Source of the DNA: Diogma glabrata
Taxonomy: Eukaryota > Arthropoda > Insecta > Diptera > Cylindrotomidae
Direction of reading: 5' to 3'
Length of the DNA stretch: 64,000 nucleotides
Assembly: GCA_963693315.1 (NCBI GenBank)
Contig: OY856188.1
Coordinates: 159,055,577 to 159,119,576 of the forward strand
In this document: one piece after another, positions 21,117 through 32,544 of the stretch
How positions within the stretch are numbered: position 1 is the first letter of the stretch
Layout: the number at the start of each line of letters is the position of its first letter
Position numbers and translations under genes: made by a program
Notes under the pieces: model-generated
Told to the model about the DNA's origin: nothing
Database searches by the model: none
Seen by the model: the letters and a program-made list of their open reading frames with translations, nothing else

Positions 21117-22522
21117 CAAAAAAATACATACAAACTCTGCAAAAATTCAACAAAATCTTCGATGAAATTACTAAATTCGTCTCTCCATTTTCAGTCAAAA
21201 ATTCTATTGATCTCATATCAAAAATTAAAGATGTCACCATCCCAATGAATTCCAAACTTATTTCGTTTGATGTAGCTAGTTTGTTTACATCAGTTCCAAT
21301 AAACATTTTTAATGATATAGTTCTCCAGATGATTAACACATCTGTTAATTCTTTCGAACTTAAATATGTACTTTTACTCATCTACAGAACCTGTGTTGAA
21401 CAGAACTATTTTACATTCGATAATAAGTTTTTCAAATTTGTCCATGGACTTTCCATGGGCTCTCCTTTATTACCCTTACTCGCTGAATTGTTCATGAATT
21501 GGTTCGAAAGCCAAATCTTAAACGGTTCACATGCCTTTTCTAAACACGTCTCCTTTTGGTATAGATATGTGGATGACATATTGTGTCTATGGAATGGTAC
21601 AGATAGACAACCAACAAACTTTCTCGTGCTTCTCAACAACCAACATCCTTCTATCCAATTCACCATGGAAAAGGAGTGTGATAGATCAATTAACTTTTTG
21701 GACATATCAATTAGTCATCCAACAACCAAATTTGAGTTCAACATCTATCGAAAGCCAACCTTCACTGACACAATCATAAATTCCTCTTCTAACCACCCTC
21801 TTAGCATAAAGCATTGAGCAATCAACTCGCTAGTCGAAAGACTCATAAACGTTCCCCTTTCGCCTATAAATTTTCAAACAGAATTGAACACTATTCCTTA
21901 CATTGCAAAAAGCAATGGTATTAAGCACAATGTAGTTTACAAAATATTACATAAAAAACAGCAACGTGCCGCCTATAAGCTAATCTACCCACCCCAAGCC
22001 CCAGAACCCAAAAAATTGCGAAAAATTTGCTACACAGGAAAACTAAGTCAAAATCTTGGAAACATACTTTCGAAATCTACGGATTTCAACTGTGCATACT
22101 ATAATAAAAACACCATCCAAAATCCTTTCGTGAATAACAAACCCAGTCAGAACAAAATGACTAAATCCGGTGTATACCAACTTTTTTGCTCAAAGCGCCC
22201 TGCCAAACATATTGGCCAAACAGGTCATAATTTCCAAAGTCGTTGTTCTGAACATTTTCGTGCTCTCGAGCTAGGTTATTCGTCCTCTACCTTTCCCAAT
22301 CATTTCATTTCCACAAACCATAATACTTGCTTCATGAATAACGAAAATACAAAAATTTTACACATAGAAGCCAAAGGCCCCAAACTAGATGCTTTAGAAT
22401 CCTTTGAAATCAGAAAAGCCCTCTTCTTTCAAAATAATGTTCTTAACGAACAAACTGATTTTAAAATTTCTCCATTAGCTAATCCAGATCTGTTCTATCA
22501 AAAACCGTCATCCACATCTTAA
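21117..22522 (+). pseudogene. Penelope-like RT + GIY-YIG endonuclease, one in-frame stop
   Basis: The frame enters at the truncation point and runs to a TGA at 21815-21817, then continues in the same frame to the TAA at 22520-22522. RT signatures in the first part are FDVASLFTSVPI, HGLSMGSPL..LLAELFM, YRYVDDIL (catalytic aspartates), INFLDISIS and NIYRKPTFTDT. The second part holds the GIY-YIG nuclease: GVYQLFCS, HIGQTG, an Arg in FQSRCSEHF, and Glu in LDALESFEIRKA. In the family these copy RNA at a nicked target. The N-terminal RT fingers are missing. The TGA is the only visible lesion in the remaining frame, so this copy is fairly young. The first ATG upstream (21083) lies in the MITE, not in the element. 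Confidence 0.9.
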
Positions 22523-23018
22523 AAGAAAAATGGTAATCCCTTGAACATTTAAAATATTTTTTTATAAATACAAATATTTTTTATATAATTAATGGTCAAT
22601 GAATCCTAATTGTTATTCCTTTTCATATTTTTATAACCTTTCATTACTTTCATCTTATATCCTTCCTGTCATAAAAAAAATATTTACACCTCCTTGAAAA
22701 ATATCATTGATTTTAGTTTTATGTTTATTGTACCCCTATCTCATAGTTTAGTTTATTTTTTTTTTATTTTATTCTTATTATTATTTTTTTACCAACCACA
22801 CAATCTTCTCATATAATTTATTAATGAATTTAATTTTTTCCTTTTTTAAGAACAAGGAATTTAAATAAAAAACTTTTAATTACTATTATTACCTAACATC
22901 TATGCCAACACCTTAAGAGATTAAGTTAAGTTTAAGAATAAGAATTATATTTGTACTCCGTTTTATTTTGCTACCATGATGTAATTATGATAATTTTAAA
23001 TCAGTTTTTTGTAAGCTC

Positions 23019-23054
23019 CTGAGGATGATGTAACAATCGAAATCGGATCGAGCA
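23019..23054 (+). ncRNA. Hammerhead-ribozyme-like motif in Penelope 3' region
   Basis: 'CTGAGGA' matches the CUGANGA core. A short stem (GAT...ATC) follows, then GAAA, then a small possible stem TCG...CGA. Hammerhead motifs are reported in Penelope-like elements. Here the spacing has an extra base before stem II and the conserved U at the cleavage site is not evident, so activity is doubtful. Confidence 0.3.
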
Positions 23055-23142
23055 CATAAATTAAATATAGTAAAATTGGTTAATTTATAAATAATAAAAC
23101 TCAATTGCGAAATACTAAAACAAGAAATTTTATTTACAATTA

Positions 23143-23334
23143 TAAATCAATTTAGTCAAGTATTTTATTTGACTAAATCAATATTTTGTTTCTAAATAAT
23201 TTTAAAGAAATTGATGTTTTGATCAATATCGGACAACTTAATCACATAAATTAAATTTATAATTGGGTGATTTCGCTAAATCAAATTTAGATTTACTAGT
23301 TTAGTACAATTTAGCAGCTAATTGGAACTCAGTG
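23143..23334. repeat. Hairpin MITE copy B, right part
   Basis: It starts with the 11-base target duplication TAAATCAATTT, continues with the loop and right arm of the MITE and ends GGAACTCAGTG. Joined with 21064-21116 it restores a complete unit. Confidence 0.75.
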
Positions 23335-23375
23335 TAAGACTGCGTTCCAATTGATGCTAAATTGTACTAAACGTG
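23335..23375. repeat. Hairpin MITE copy C, left part
   Basis: 'GACTGCGTTCCAATTGATGC' to 'ACTAAACGTG'. It is interrupted at 23376 by the CACTG-ended element and resumes at 24557 with TGCTAAACC. Copy A has the uninterrupted 'ACTAAACGTGCTAAA', which shows the empty site. Confidence 0.8.
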
Positions 23376-24556
23376 CACTGAAAGAAAAAATCGTTCACCA
23401 CAACCTCAACTTGTGCCAACTGAGTATTTTTGTCACATTGACTTAAAAATTCAGTTGTCCTACCCGCTTTTATTGGTTAATAAATTGGTATGAAAACTAT
23501 AAAAATTAGTTGCTTCGCACCGAACTAAAAATGCTTTATAAAACAGAATATTTTGTTCAAATTTAGTATAGTATAACTTTACTTATAATTTAATTTCGAT
23601 AAACTGTTTGGAGCTTCTGTTGTCAAAAATAGTATAACAAGACAAAAAAATTATAATAAAATTTAAAAAATGCAATTATTTTGGCTCGTCAAATTTTTTT
23701 TCACTTATTTGGGTAAAAAATACATATACAAACATTTGTTTTTCTGATTAACTAATTAATTAAAAATATAATCAACATCTTAATGACATGAAAAACAACA
23801 TGTGAGAATAACAGGATATTTTTTAGAAATAAAATAGCTTTTTTTCTTACATCGGGCACCACAAATCACATTTTAAACTATAGATATTTTTTCCCCATCA
23901 CCTTACATATAATTACTTAAAACTATAATCAATAGTCATCAAAAATTAATTTTTTCTATTTAGTTTATATAAATTATAAAACTTTGTATTTTATGTATGT
24001 TAAATCAGACCACAAACTTTAACACATTTTTCACTACCAAGTAACAATAAATAAATCAAAACTGATTTATATTCTATTCTCAAATAAACTAGTTCAACAA
24101 TTTAAACAAAAAATTGACACTTCACTCGAAAAATCAAACAATTTTTTATAATACGATTTACAAAGAATTCCTATAACAGAACAATACAAAATGAAATGTT
24201 TACTTTAACAAAGATAACATTTCAAACTAAAGAAGAGAAGGAATAAACAAAACCCAACAAAAAAAATCATAAAAAAACGATATTAGTTGGGGTAACCGAA
24301 TGAATTTGTTGAATATACCAATTTCAAGATTAATGCCGCAGTTGTGACAACTAAAACAAAAACAAAGAATTGTTGGCAATCTACAAACGAATTATTCATT
24401 TAGTGCAACGGAATTTGAGTTATCAATACTGAATTCAGTTATAGAGGACGAATCGCAATTACTTTAAACGGATCTTGATTGCAATAACTGCTAGTCTGTT
24501 ACTATAACCTTTTACTGCGCTCACAACCACATTGCTAATAAACTTTTCTTTCAGTG
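23376..24556. mobile_element. CACTG-ended non-autonomous DNA transposon, copy 2 (CACTA/CMC-like)
   Basis: The ends are CACTGAAAGAAAA and TTTTCTTTCAGTG, flanked by TG at 23374-23375 and 24557-24558. The uninterrupted sequence in MITE copy A confirms that exactly the element plus one TG was added. The interior is colinear with copy 1 (8306-9435), about 50 bases longer and moderately diverged. There is no transposase frame. Superfamily assignment is inferred from CACT termini and the 2-bp duplication. Confidence 0.8.
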
Positions 24557-24745
24557 TGCTAAACCAATTTAATCAACTGTTTTATTTGACTAAATCAACA
24601 TTTTGTTTCTAAATAATTGGGAAGAAACTCATACATTAAAAAATATCTGACAACTTGATTTATTAAATTAAAATTCCGTAATTTTGTAAAATTAGATTTA
24701 TATTTAGCAGTTTTGTACAATTTGGCAGCTAATTGGAACCCAGTC
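24557..24745. repeat. Hairpin MITE copy C, right part
   Basis: This is the continuation of copy C, ending CAGCTAATTGGAACCCAGT. Confidence 0.75.
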
Positions 24746-25642
24746 TTAATATCATCATATACACTTCGGGATAAAGCATGTCATCTCCTTTGGTGCTATG
24801 TGGCTCTCAGGCTTCGCATTTCTCTTCCTTAGTGTATAATCTACTATTTTCAGCATTTAGTACTTAAATTTTAATGTAAATCTCAACTAATTAATCCATC
24901 ATTGTTGTTTCTCTGTCAAAATATTAATATTAAATTTTAACAGCTCTTTAACTGCTTAATGTGTGTGCTTATACATTTATTATAAACAATAATAATAATC
25001 AAACCAATGCTTCATTATCTATTATTCCTGGTTTTAGCCAATTGATAATTATAATGGGTCAGAAATTAAAAGTCTTATTTGGCTCAAAATTGTAGGCCAG
25101 CCTTGGGTCACAATTGTAAGCCACATTTGGCCCATGATCTAGAAATCATGCTTGACCCAATATTGCAAGCCGTACTTGGCCCAAACTTGTCAAAACAACT
25201 CTGGCACGATGTTATCATTTCCTGGTTTACAAAATGTTGGGCCAACAGTGGATAATATACTTGGTCATAAGTTTATATATGGTACGCCAATCATGTGCCA
25301 TGTTTGACCCGAATTCTTTTTCCTACCCTTTCAGGTTTTGTTAAATGAAATGTGGTTTTTACAATAGTTATAATTATTGAAAAAAAGCATTTAAAGCGAA
25401 TGTAGAAGTTTTCTAAGACTGTTTTTGGATTAATAGGAACAGCTGGGCTGGAAAATATTGGGTCATATCATATGAAATATTATTTTTACAAAAGTTGTAA
25501 TTATCGAAAGGATGCACTTACGCTAAAGGAAGCTGTTTTCTGGACTAAAGGGAGCAGTTGATTTGGAAAGTATAAGATCGTATCAGTTGTAATTATTGAG
25601 AAGCATTTATCTAAACGAAGAAATTTTCTAGACAATATAAGG
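24746..25642. other. 0.9 kb, no gene; internal 'TTGGCCCA' repeats
   Basis: Between about 25050 and 25330 a degenerate unit of the type 'TTGGCCCAAAATTGTAAGCC' recurs five or six times with spacing of roughly 35-40 bases. The rest is AT-rich and unassigned. Confidence 0.45.
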
Positions 25643-26275
25643 TTTTTTTTAATAAAATGTGTTGTGTAGTAGGATTTACAATATGTGTCACAACAACACA
25701 TAAAAACCTTTTAAGACCAATGTCCTACAACAACATGCATTCTAAGGTGTGGACTGTGGATGGACGCTAATCTTTGTTTGTTTTCGTTTTTTTTATATTT
25801 TCTTTAAACAAGGGAGAATTAAACAATAAATCCTATTACATATAAAATATGATATCGGTCAAAATTTAATGATTGGATAGAGAAAATAAAAATAAAATCA
25901 GAGAAAAAAAGAAAATTTCTTTTAAAAATTTGCAGGAAAAAAACTAAAATGGGGTTGCCAATAATCCAGTTGACGCGAATACATGTGACGCACTGTCTTC
26001 CTCAATGACACACATATAGTTTTATTAAGGATCGATTCTGCGAGCAAGCAGTAACGTGTCATCATCAAGGAATACTTCATAGCTAAGATTGAGAGTGCTA
26101 CCGTTGACGGAATAGAGTTCAGCCGCCAGCACCCTTAAGATATCACCTTGGCTAGTGATATCTCACTGCTATTGCCAGTGGTATCTGATATCTCACGTTC
26201 ACTCGTATGCTAATTGCAGGGACTGAAGTACGCAGAGTTGTCACACGCGTAGATAAAAAAAAATTACTCATCAAC
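25643..26275 (-). mobile_element. Poly(A)-tailed SINE-like element, copy 1 (minus)
   Basis: In plus coordinates it begins with a T run followed by AATAAAATGTGTTGTGTAGT and ends near 'TTGTCACACGCGTAGATAAA'. The same sequence in the opposite orientation, ending in a 20-base A run, is at 40625-41270. It contains palindromic 'GATATCAC'/'GTGATATC' blocks and a hairpin at the 3' end ('ATGTGTTGTG' with 'CACAACAACACAT'). No open frame. No clear tRNA, 7SL or 5S similarity was noticed. Confidence 0.65.
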
Positions 26276-26334
26276 AAAAACAGATCCCTTTATGCGGAGC
26301 TGTAGATAATAGATCGTTTTCGTCTTTGAAAAGT

Positions 26335-26695
26335 TGTTGAACTTGGAGAGGTTTGTGAAGAGTTTGGTGAGTGTATCATAAAAATCGTCGTTTCACTAAA
26401 TTATGTTAATTTATGATCTGTTATAACTTTCGCGCAATATATTAATGTTGCGTGTTAGTTTTAAATAGATTAAGTAGCAAATAAATTTTTAAACAAAGAT
26501 AAAATACTTGTACTTTTCCACAAAACAAATATAAAATACTTGTTCTTTTCCAAATAGTGTTATGTTTAATATACATCGCTGTCCATAGCGACCTTCTGCC
26601 GAAAACTATATACATAAAACCTTAACACAGATCGAGGTCTTGGTATCTCACAGCCTTAAGATTTTAGCTCCTTCATATTTTGTAATTTATTTTCT
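26335..26695 (-). repeat. Diverged repeat, inverted partner of 35075-35400
   Basis: The block with 'GAGAGGTTTGTGAAGAG', 'TTATGATCTGTTATAA' and 'GCCGAAAACTATAT' has a reverse-complement counterpart at about 35075-35400. The two copies flank the foldback-plus-Gypsy region. They may be independent insertions of one family or part of a larger inverted structure. Confidence 0.55.
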
Positions 26696-26879
26696 GAAAA
26701 TCTACAGTATCATTATATCAAAAGAAATCTGTTAGAAAACACAAGAAAATGCGTAAAAGAAATATAATCTACATTTTTAGATGTTGAGAAATATTGAAAT
26801 AAAATCAAAACAATTTCAAAGGTATCTTGAAACAATTCAACCTGATCCATAGTAACTTTTCCGTCAACTTTTAAACTAC

Positions 26880-26965
26880 GACTATATAGTTCAGGTCTAT
26901 GTACAATATACATAGTTATATAGACCTGAACTATGTCAGGTTCAGGTAGTTATATAGTTCAGTTG
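26880..26965. repeat. Small palindrome
   Basis: 'ATATAGTTCAGGTCTATGTA' is followed within a few bases by its reverse complement, then a further 'CAGGTTCAGGTAG' repeat. Non-coding. Confidence 0.5.
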
Positions 26966-27276
26966 TTCGTAGGTCACAATTGCAGTGAACCAAACCAATA
27001 CAAACTTGCAGTTAGCACACTATAGCAACTATGATGGCTCACGACTACCCAACTAGCAAACTTACTTCTCAATTTTGAATTATACAAGTTTTAGCTTCAA
27101 TAAAGCTTCGCTGAAGCTTCTAAGTGGAAGCTAGTTGTATTTTACTTCTATAAAGTTTCGATACAACTTCCACAGAGAAGTTCTCCTCACCACCGGAATG
27201 AAAGCTTTTAAAATACTTCTATATTTAATATTAGAAGCTTTACCGAAACTTGTCTACAGATCACTAAATAGAGCTT

Positions 27277-27693
27277 ATGGTGTTCATTTAAATTCAACAC
27301 CAATAATTAATAATGGGTGAGAGTTGGTAGTAATGCACAGTGTGAATTATTATGGCACTTGCATTGCGCTTTAAATATAAATAATCATGTACAACCCTAC
27401 CTCTACATACAACACATACACAAATAAAATATGTAGATCAAAATATATATAATGTAATGTTAGCTTATATAATTAATCCAACTTTGTTAATCGTATGATC
27501 AACATCATAATTTTGTAATCAAAAAATATAAACTAAATTTGTGATATATTAATAAATCAAAATTAAATAAGTTCTGTAGTTAGATTATTTCACTATTACT
27601 AATATCAGTGCATTTGTGAAGAAATTTGGAGTCAGGCATCATTGGGCCTTGAGGCCGCAGTACGTAGAACTACAATATAAAAATACTTCTACA
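27277..27693 (+). repeat. 5' LTR of the CsRn1-type Gypsy (5' end short by 23 bp)
   Basis: It runs from ATGGTGTTCATTTAAATTCA to TACTTCTACA. Compared with the 3' LTR it lacks the first 23 bases (TGTAAATCTGCG... at 32545-32567). It would drive transcription of the element; 'ATATAAATAATCATG' near 27377 is a possible TATA region. Confidence 0.85.
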
Positions 27694-27712
27694 ATTGGTG
27701 ACGCCGTTTTAT
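27694..27712 (+). other. Primer-binding site region
   Basis: ATTGGTGACGCCG follows the CA of the 5' LTR. 'TGGTGAC.CCG' resembles the tRNA-Trp primer site reported for CsRn1-like elements; the exact tRNA is inferred. Confidence 0.5.
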
Positions 27713-28569
27713 TGTGAACATTTTCAACCCACAAATTCACACTAAAAAAACAACATTATAGTGAACATATCTATATATATTGAATAAAGCAACCACGATC
27801 AATTAAAAATTCTGTGGATACATTTCAACAAACAAGTTAATTAAACATGGATACGCCGAATCAGCAGCGCTAAGCAGTTCAAGCAGTTCAAATTTAATCC
27901 ATTTAAAACAAGGTGCATTCCAACCAACCAACAAAGTACTGGAAATTATATTGATAGCGGTTAAACAACAGATTTTCCAAGGATTAACAAGGTCAAGAGG
28001 AACGTTTTATTCATCAACTAAATCAACTGAGCAACTATCAAGGTCATCAGAGCAACAGTTTACAAAGTTACGAATATCGTTCTTTTCATTAAAATACTAT
28101 CAATTCTTAATTTTTTTTCATTTATTAATTCATTGATTTTATCGTTTTCATTTTTAGTAAGCTATACATAACAAATCACTAAGAGGTTAGCTGAACTTGA
28201 ACATATTTGAAAAAAATTTAAAGCGAGCGGTTTAAGGAATTTAATTGCTGTTTCCAAATAAAAATATATACGGGTAAGTGCTATATTTTACATTATAGTG
28301 TATTGCAACAACTCTGACTCACCAATTGATTACGTCATATTTTAAAAAAAAAAAGAAATCAATATAATTTATCTACGTTATTATCAAACGGTATAACTTG
28401 AATTTCTTTTTATATTTTCATTTAATTGTTATTAATTTTATTAATTCTTCAATTAAGTGCAATAAAAATTTTTTTTCCAATATTTTCAAAAAACAATTAT
28501 TAACATTTTATTTGACATAAATTATTTTAAAATTTTGCTTTGCACGTAATACAAAGTATATATAGTAAC
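27713..28569 (+). other. Untranslated leader of the Gypsy element
   Basis: About 860 bases between the primer-binding site and gag hold several short ATG frames but no conserved protein. It is AT-rich toward gag, including T runs at 28100-28560. Confidence 0.6.
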
Positions 28570-29439
28570 ATGTCAGATGATGAAAAACGAGTAGTTGGTG
28601 ATGAAACAAAGTTAAAGGTGAACGCTACAGAAGTGCCAATTCCGCAATTCTGGAAAGAATTACCTGAACTTTGGTTCAAGCAACTTGAGGCACTATTCAA
28701 AGTTAAACGCGTAAATAACGACGAAAACAAATTTAATTTCGCAATTGCTCATTTACCGGTTGATGTTATAGCTAGTGTCGCGAGTATAGTACGTAAACCT
28801 CCTGAGAACAATAAGTATGAATCTCTCCGAGATGAAGTAATAAAACGAAAATCCATGTCAGAGCAAGGAAAAATTGAGCACTTGCTTAAATCAACTGACA
28901 TGGGTGATTTAATCCCCTCCGAATTTTTCCGTTACCTTGAAGAAAAAGCAGGAACATCACCTGCTGTTAACGAACAACTATTAAAAACCCTCTGGTTAGG
29001 TCGACTACCAGATACAATTAGGTCAATAGTAGCTATTCGAGAAAAAGACGACATAGGAGAACTAATTAAGTTCGCAGACCGAATTTTCGAGATTAATCGT
29101 CCAAGTTTAACCTGTAACAGTGTAGACCCCAAAAAATCACAAACTAACGAAAACAATGAATCTCTTCCACTGGGTATTACGCTTTCGAGTTTACAGAAAT
29201 CTATTGACCAATTAACTTCTAAATTCAATCGCGAATTTTCCAATCGATCTCGATCAAGAAATAGATCTAATAGCAGAGACAGATATCGCTCAAACAGTCG
29301 CAGCAAATCTCGACAACGGACGGGCAATTGGATATGCTGGTATCACCGAACGTTTAAGGAACGAGCTAAGAAGTGTGAAGGGTGTTCATTCGACGAAAAC
29401 TCAGGAACCCCAAAGACACAGCCATCGTCGAAAAACTAG
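28570..29439 (+). CDS. gag: Gag polyprotein of CsRn1-type Gypsy
   Basis: The structural protein of the element forms the particle that packages its RNA. The chosen start is the ATG at 28570 ([12 protein letters not shown]), because the alternative start at 28540 adds only ten residues of leader. It is about 289 aa. The N-terminal two thirds match the usual Gypsy/CsRn1 capsid ([41 protein letters not shown]). A Ser/Arg-rich stretch follows ([20 protein letters not shown]). In place of CCHC knuckles there is C-W-Y-H...A-K-K-C-x2-C, the atypical CHCC arrangement of this clade. The reading frame is intact. It overlaps pol by about 58 bases. A C-CCA-AAG heptamer at 29409-29415 is a candidate -1 frameshift site. 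Confidence 0.92.
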   Translation: MSDDEKRVVGDETKLKVNATEVPIPQFWKELPELWFKQLEALFKVKRVNNDENKFNFAIAHLPVDVIASVASIVRKPPENNKYESLRDEVIKRKSMSEQGKIEHLLKSTDMGDLIPSEFFRYLEEKAGTSPAVNEQLLKTLWLGRLPDTIRSIVAIREKDDIGELIKFADRIFEINRPSLTCNSVDPKKSQTNENNESLPLGITLSSLQKSIDQLTSKFNREFSNRSRSRNRSNSRDRYRSNSRSKSRQRTGNWICWYHRTFKERAKKCEGCSFDENSGTPKTQPSSKN

Positions 29440-32400
29440 AACGTCCCAAAGTACATGCGACGAGCGACGGGACGTTTCAAAATCGTCGCCTTACAATAAG
29501 ATGCTCAAAAACCAAGCTAAATTTCTTGATAGACACCGGTGCTGATATTTCTGTTATACCTAAATTACTTTACAATAATGTTATTAAGGATACAGAGACA
29601 CAATTAATTGCAGCAAATGGTTCTAACATAACAACTTATGGAACCCGATTATTGCACATAGATCTAGGGTTGCGCCGCGATTTCAGACATGCATTCGTTG
29701 TGGCTTCAGTCACAAAACCAATAATTGGTGCCGATTTTTTAGTGAAATTCGGACTAGTAGTGGATTTAAAGCACAAACGCCTTTTAGATACGAACACTAA
29801 TTTATCAGTTAATGCAATTGATGTTAATGTTCCGGATGATCTCATTCCACGTCTTTTTGTTATTGATGGACCATACGGTGAACTACTTCGTCGATACCCA
29901 ACATTAACCCAACCAACCCGTTACGATCATCCTGTCAAACATACGGTCAAGCATAGGATTCTAACAGATGGACATTTACCATTTTCTCGTCCAAGACGCT
30001 TGGATACTGCAAAACACAAGATAGCTAAAAACGAATTTGAACACATGTTGCAACTTGGATTATGCAGACAGAGTTCTTCATGTGCAGCTTCACCATTACA
30101 TTTGGTACCAAAACGGGACAGTAGTGATTGGCGGCCTTGTGGGGACTGTCGCCGTTTGAACGCAGTTACGATACCAGATAGATATCCCCTCCCACACATC
30201 CATAACTTTTCCCTTAACCTCAAAGACTGCACCATTTTCTCAAAGATAGATCTCGTGCGTGCGTATCACCAAATACCAGTCGCCGAAGAGGACATTCATA
30301 AGACTGCAATCACCGTACCTTTTGGACTATTCGAATTTACAAGGATGCCATACGGATTAAGAAATGCAGCACAAACATTCCAGAGACTAATGGACGAAGT
30401 CACAAAGGGTATGGAGTTTGTCTACGTATACATAGACGACATATTGGTTTCTAGTATAAACGAGACTGAGCACCACGAACACCTGAACGCATTATTCGAC
30501 AGATTATCACAATATGGTTTGTCGATAAAGCCATCAAAATGCGAATTCGGTGCAGCTTCTATCAGTTTCTTGAGCCATGATATAGACAAAGACGGTGTAA
30601 AGCCATCTGCGACTCGTATCACGGCTATTCAATCCTTTCCTCAACCAACTTCTATTAGGCAAGTGCAGCGTTTTTTGGGCATGGTTAACTATTACCATCG
30701 CTTTATCCCTCACTTAGCCGAACATCTTGCTCCAATTCACGGTCACCTTAGTAAGCTTGGTAAGATTACCAAAAAGAATTCATTTGTATGGCCACCTGAA
30801 TGCGAAGCAGCTGTAAACGCAGCTAAAGCAGCCCTTGCCCAGTCAACTCTTTTAGCACATCCAATGGATAATGGAATTCTTCGAATCAGTACAGATGCTT
30901 CCAGTACTGCAGTTGGTGCCGTATTGGAGCAACTAAATAATAGAAGTTGGGAACCTATATCCTTCTTTTCCAAAAAACTCTCCCCCACCGAACAAAAATA
31001 TTCTGCTTTCGACAGAGAATTGTTAGGAATTTATTGTGGTATCAAACACTTTCGATGCTTTGTCGAGGGTAGAATATTTCATGTCAATACTGATCATAAA
31101 CCTCTGACTACCGTAATTGCTTCAAAGTCGGAGCGTAGTCCCCGCCAAAGTCGGCAATTGGACTACATCAGTCAGTTCACCACAGATATTCGGTTCGTAA
31201 AAGGCGAGAGCAACCAAGTAGCAGACACTTTATCGCGTTCGGAAGACCCTCAAGTATGCGCAATTCATCATACAGGTCTCGATATGGACAAACTAGCTCA
31301 TTTACAGGAATCAGATAAAGAATTACAAACCATATTACATGATTCTCGTAATTCTAAACGTAAACTAGAGCTAATATCAGATACATATTCTGGTCTGTCA
31401 ATATGGTGTGAAACCTCAACAGGCACTATCCGACCTTACATCCCTGAAGAGATGCGTCGAGTAATATTTGATAAACTTCATAATTTATCTCATCCGGGAG
31501 TACGAGCAACGCGTAAATTAGTTGCAACTAAGTATTTTTGGCCCAGCATGAACCTTGACACAGGTTATTGGTCAAAGACATGCATTCCTTGCCAAAAATC
31601 AAAAATTAATAGACATACACGTTCAGAGTATGGTCGTTTCAATATTCCTGCAGGAAGATTTGAACATGTACATCTTGACCTGGTTGGTCCACTACCTCCA
31701 TCCAACTACAACAACTACATACTAACGGTCATAGATAGGTTCACTCGATGGCCCGAAGCTATACCTCTAGCTGACATGAAAGCATCTACCGTAGTAAAAG
31801 CTTTTGTAGACCAGTACATTTCGAGATTTGGTGTTCCACTCGAAATCACGACTGACCAAGGCAGTCAGTTTGAAAGCAACCTTTTCAAAGAACTCACTAA
31901 ATGTTTAGGTTCTCACAGAATACGGACGACGACTTATCACCCACAGGCAAATGGCATGGTAGAACGGCTACATCGCCATTTAAAAGCCTCAATTTACGCC
32001 ACATCAAACTCACCAAATTGGAGTGATGAACTCCCACTTATCCTCCTTGGAATTAGGACATCGATCAAAACAGATCTCGGATGCACTCCTGCTGACCTTG
32101 TCTACGGACAACCGCTTAAGGTTCCAGGAGAACTAATAATGCATCCCTCACCTGCGCAATCGACAAATCCTTCTTCACTGGTCGAAAAATTACGTGAGTC
32201 GATGCGCAACGTCGTACCCAAAAAAACACGGAATAGCCCTCAGGACAACATATACATACCAAAAGATTTAGATGACTGCAACCACGTTTTCGTCAGGGTG
32301 GACAAAGTCAAAACAGGATTGACACCACCATATGAGGGACCATATTCAGTAAAGCGAAGATTCCGAAAATATTTCGTAATTGATTACAAAGGTAAAAATG

Positions 32401-32504
32401 TATCGATTGCCATCGACAGACTCAAGCCCGCATACATGACAGATGAACTTAAGGTAGTGCCTCCAACAACGCGCTCAATTAAATCGTTACATGTTACGTT
32501 TTAA
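29379..32504 (+). CDS. pol: Pol polyprotein of CsRn1-type Gypsy (PR-RT-RNaseH-IN)
   Basis: The frame is open from 29379 (after a stop at 29376) to 32504, about 1,040 aa. It is expressed, by inference, through -1 frameshifting from gag. In order: aspartic protease ([13 protein letters not shown], about residues 50-60); reverse transcriptase ([49 protein letters not shown]); RNase H ([44 protein letters not shown]); integrase zinc domain ([14 protein letters not shown]...C..C in CIPCQKSK); integrase core (D in [11 protein letters not shown] in [10 protein letters not shown] in [12 protein letters not shown]); and a C-terminal GPY/F-like segment ([13 protein letters not shown]). All catalytic acidic residues are visible and no internal stop occurs. 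There is no env frame before the LTR. Confidence 0.94.
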   Translation, partial: RVFIRRKLRNPKDTAIVEKLERPKVHATSDGTFQNRRLTIRCSKTKLNFLIDTGADISVIPKLLYNNVIKDTETQLIAANGSNITTYGTRLLHIDLGLRRDFRHAFVVASVTKPIIGADFLVKFGLVVDLKHKRLLDTNTNLSVNAIDVNVPDDLIPRLFVIDGPYGELLRRYPTLTQPTRYDHPVKHTVKHRILTDGHLPFSRPRRLDTAKHKIAKNEFEHMLQLGLCRQSSSCAASPLHLVPKRDSSDWRPCGDCRRLNAVTIPDRYPLPHIHNFSLNLKDCTIFSKIDLVRAYHQIPVAEEDIHKTAITVPFGLFEFTRMPYGLRNAAQTFQRLMDEVTKGMEFVYVYIDDILVSSINETEHHEHLNALFDRLSQYGLSIKPSKCEFGAASISFLSHDIDKDGVKPSATRITAIQSFPQPTSIRQVQRFLGMVNYYHRFIPHLAEHLAPIHGHLSKLGKITKKNSFVWPPECEAAVNAAKAALAQSTLLAHPMDNGILRISTDASSTAVGAVLEQLNNRSWEPISFFSKKLSPTEQKYSAFDRELLGIYCGIKHFRCFVEGRIFHVNTDHKPLTTVIASKSERSPRQSRQLDYISQFTTDIRFVKGESNQVADTLSRSEDPQVCAIHHTGLDMDKLAHLQESDKELQTILHDSRNSKRKLELISDTYSGLSIWCETSTGTIRPYIPEEMRRVIFDKLHNLSHPGVRATRKLVATKYFWPSMNLDTGYWSKTCIPCQKSKINRHTRSEYGRFNIPAGRFEHVHLDLVGPLPPSNYNNYILTVIDRFTRWPEAIPLADMKASTVVKAFVDQYISRFGVPLEITTDQGSQFESNLFKELTKCLGSHRIRTTTYHPQANGMVERLHRHLKASIYATSNSPNWSDELPLILLGIRTSIKTDLGCTPADLVYGQPLKVPGELIMHPSPAQSTNPSSLVEKLRESMRNVVPKKTRNSPQDNIYIPKDLDDCNHVFVRVDKVKTGLTPPYEGPYSVKRRFRKYFVIDYKGKNVSIAIDRLKPAYMTDELKVVPPTTRSIKSLHVTF
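29409..29415 (+). promoter_or_regulatory. Candidate -1 ribosomal frameshift heptamer
   Basis: In the gag frame the bases read C-CCA-AAG, which fits the X-XXY-YYZ slippery pattern and lies inside the gag/pol overlap. A -1 slip here moves directly into the pol frame ahead of the protease. A second, poorer candidate (G-AAA-AAC) is directly before the gag stop at 29437. No pseudoknot was modelled. Confidence 0.5.
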
Positions 32505-32535
32505 TCTCTCTAAATAAAAAAACACACTTCTGAAT

Positions 32536-32544
32536 AAAGGGGGA
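32536..32544 (+). other. Polypurine tract of the Gypsy element
   Basis: AAAGGGGGA lies directly before TGTAAATC, which is therefore the likely true start of the 3' LTR. Confidence 0.65.

Larger units (their letters stand above)
21117..23142 (+). mobile_element. Penelope-like retroelement, 5'-truncated
   Basis: About 2.0 kb flanked by the 11-base direct repeat TAAATCAATTT (21106-21116 and 23143-23153), inserted within MITE copy B. It carries reverse transcriptase and GIY-YIG endonuclease coding sequence in one frame interrupted by a single stop. A roughly 620-base 3' region contains a hammerhead-like motif near 23019-23054. The 5' part of RT and any upstream pseudo-LTR are absent, as expected for 5' truncation by target-primed reverse transcription. 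The order RT then GIY-YIG is diagnostic of Penelope-like elements. Confidence 0.9.

Noticed and set aside
27951..28136. Small frame in the Gypsy leader as an extra viral-type protein
   Set aside because: It is Ser/Gln-rich, begins without context and has no motif; likely untranslated leader.
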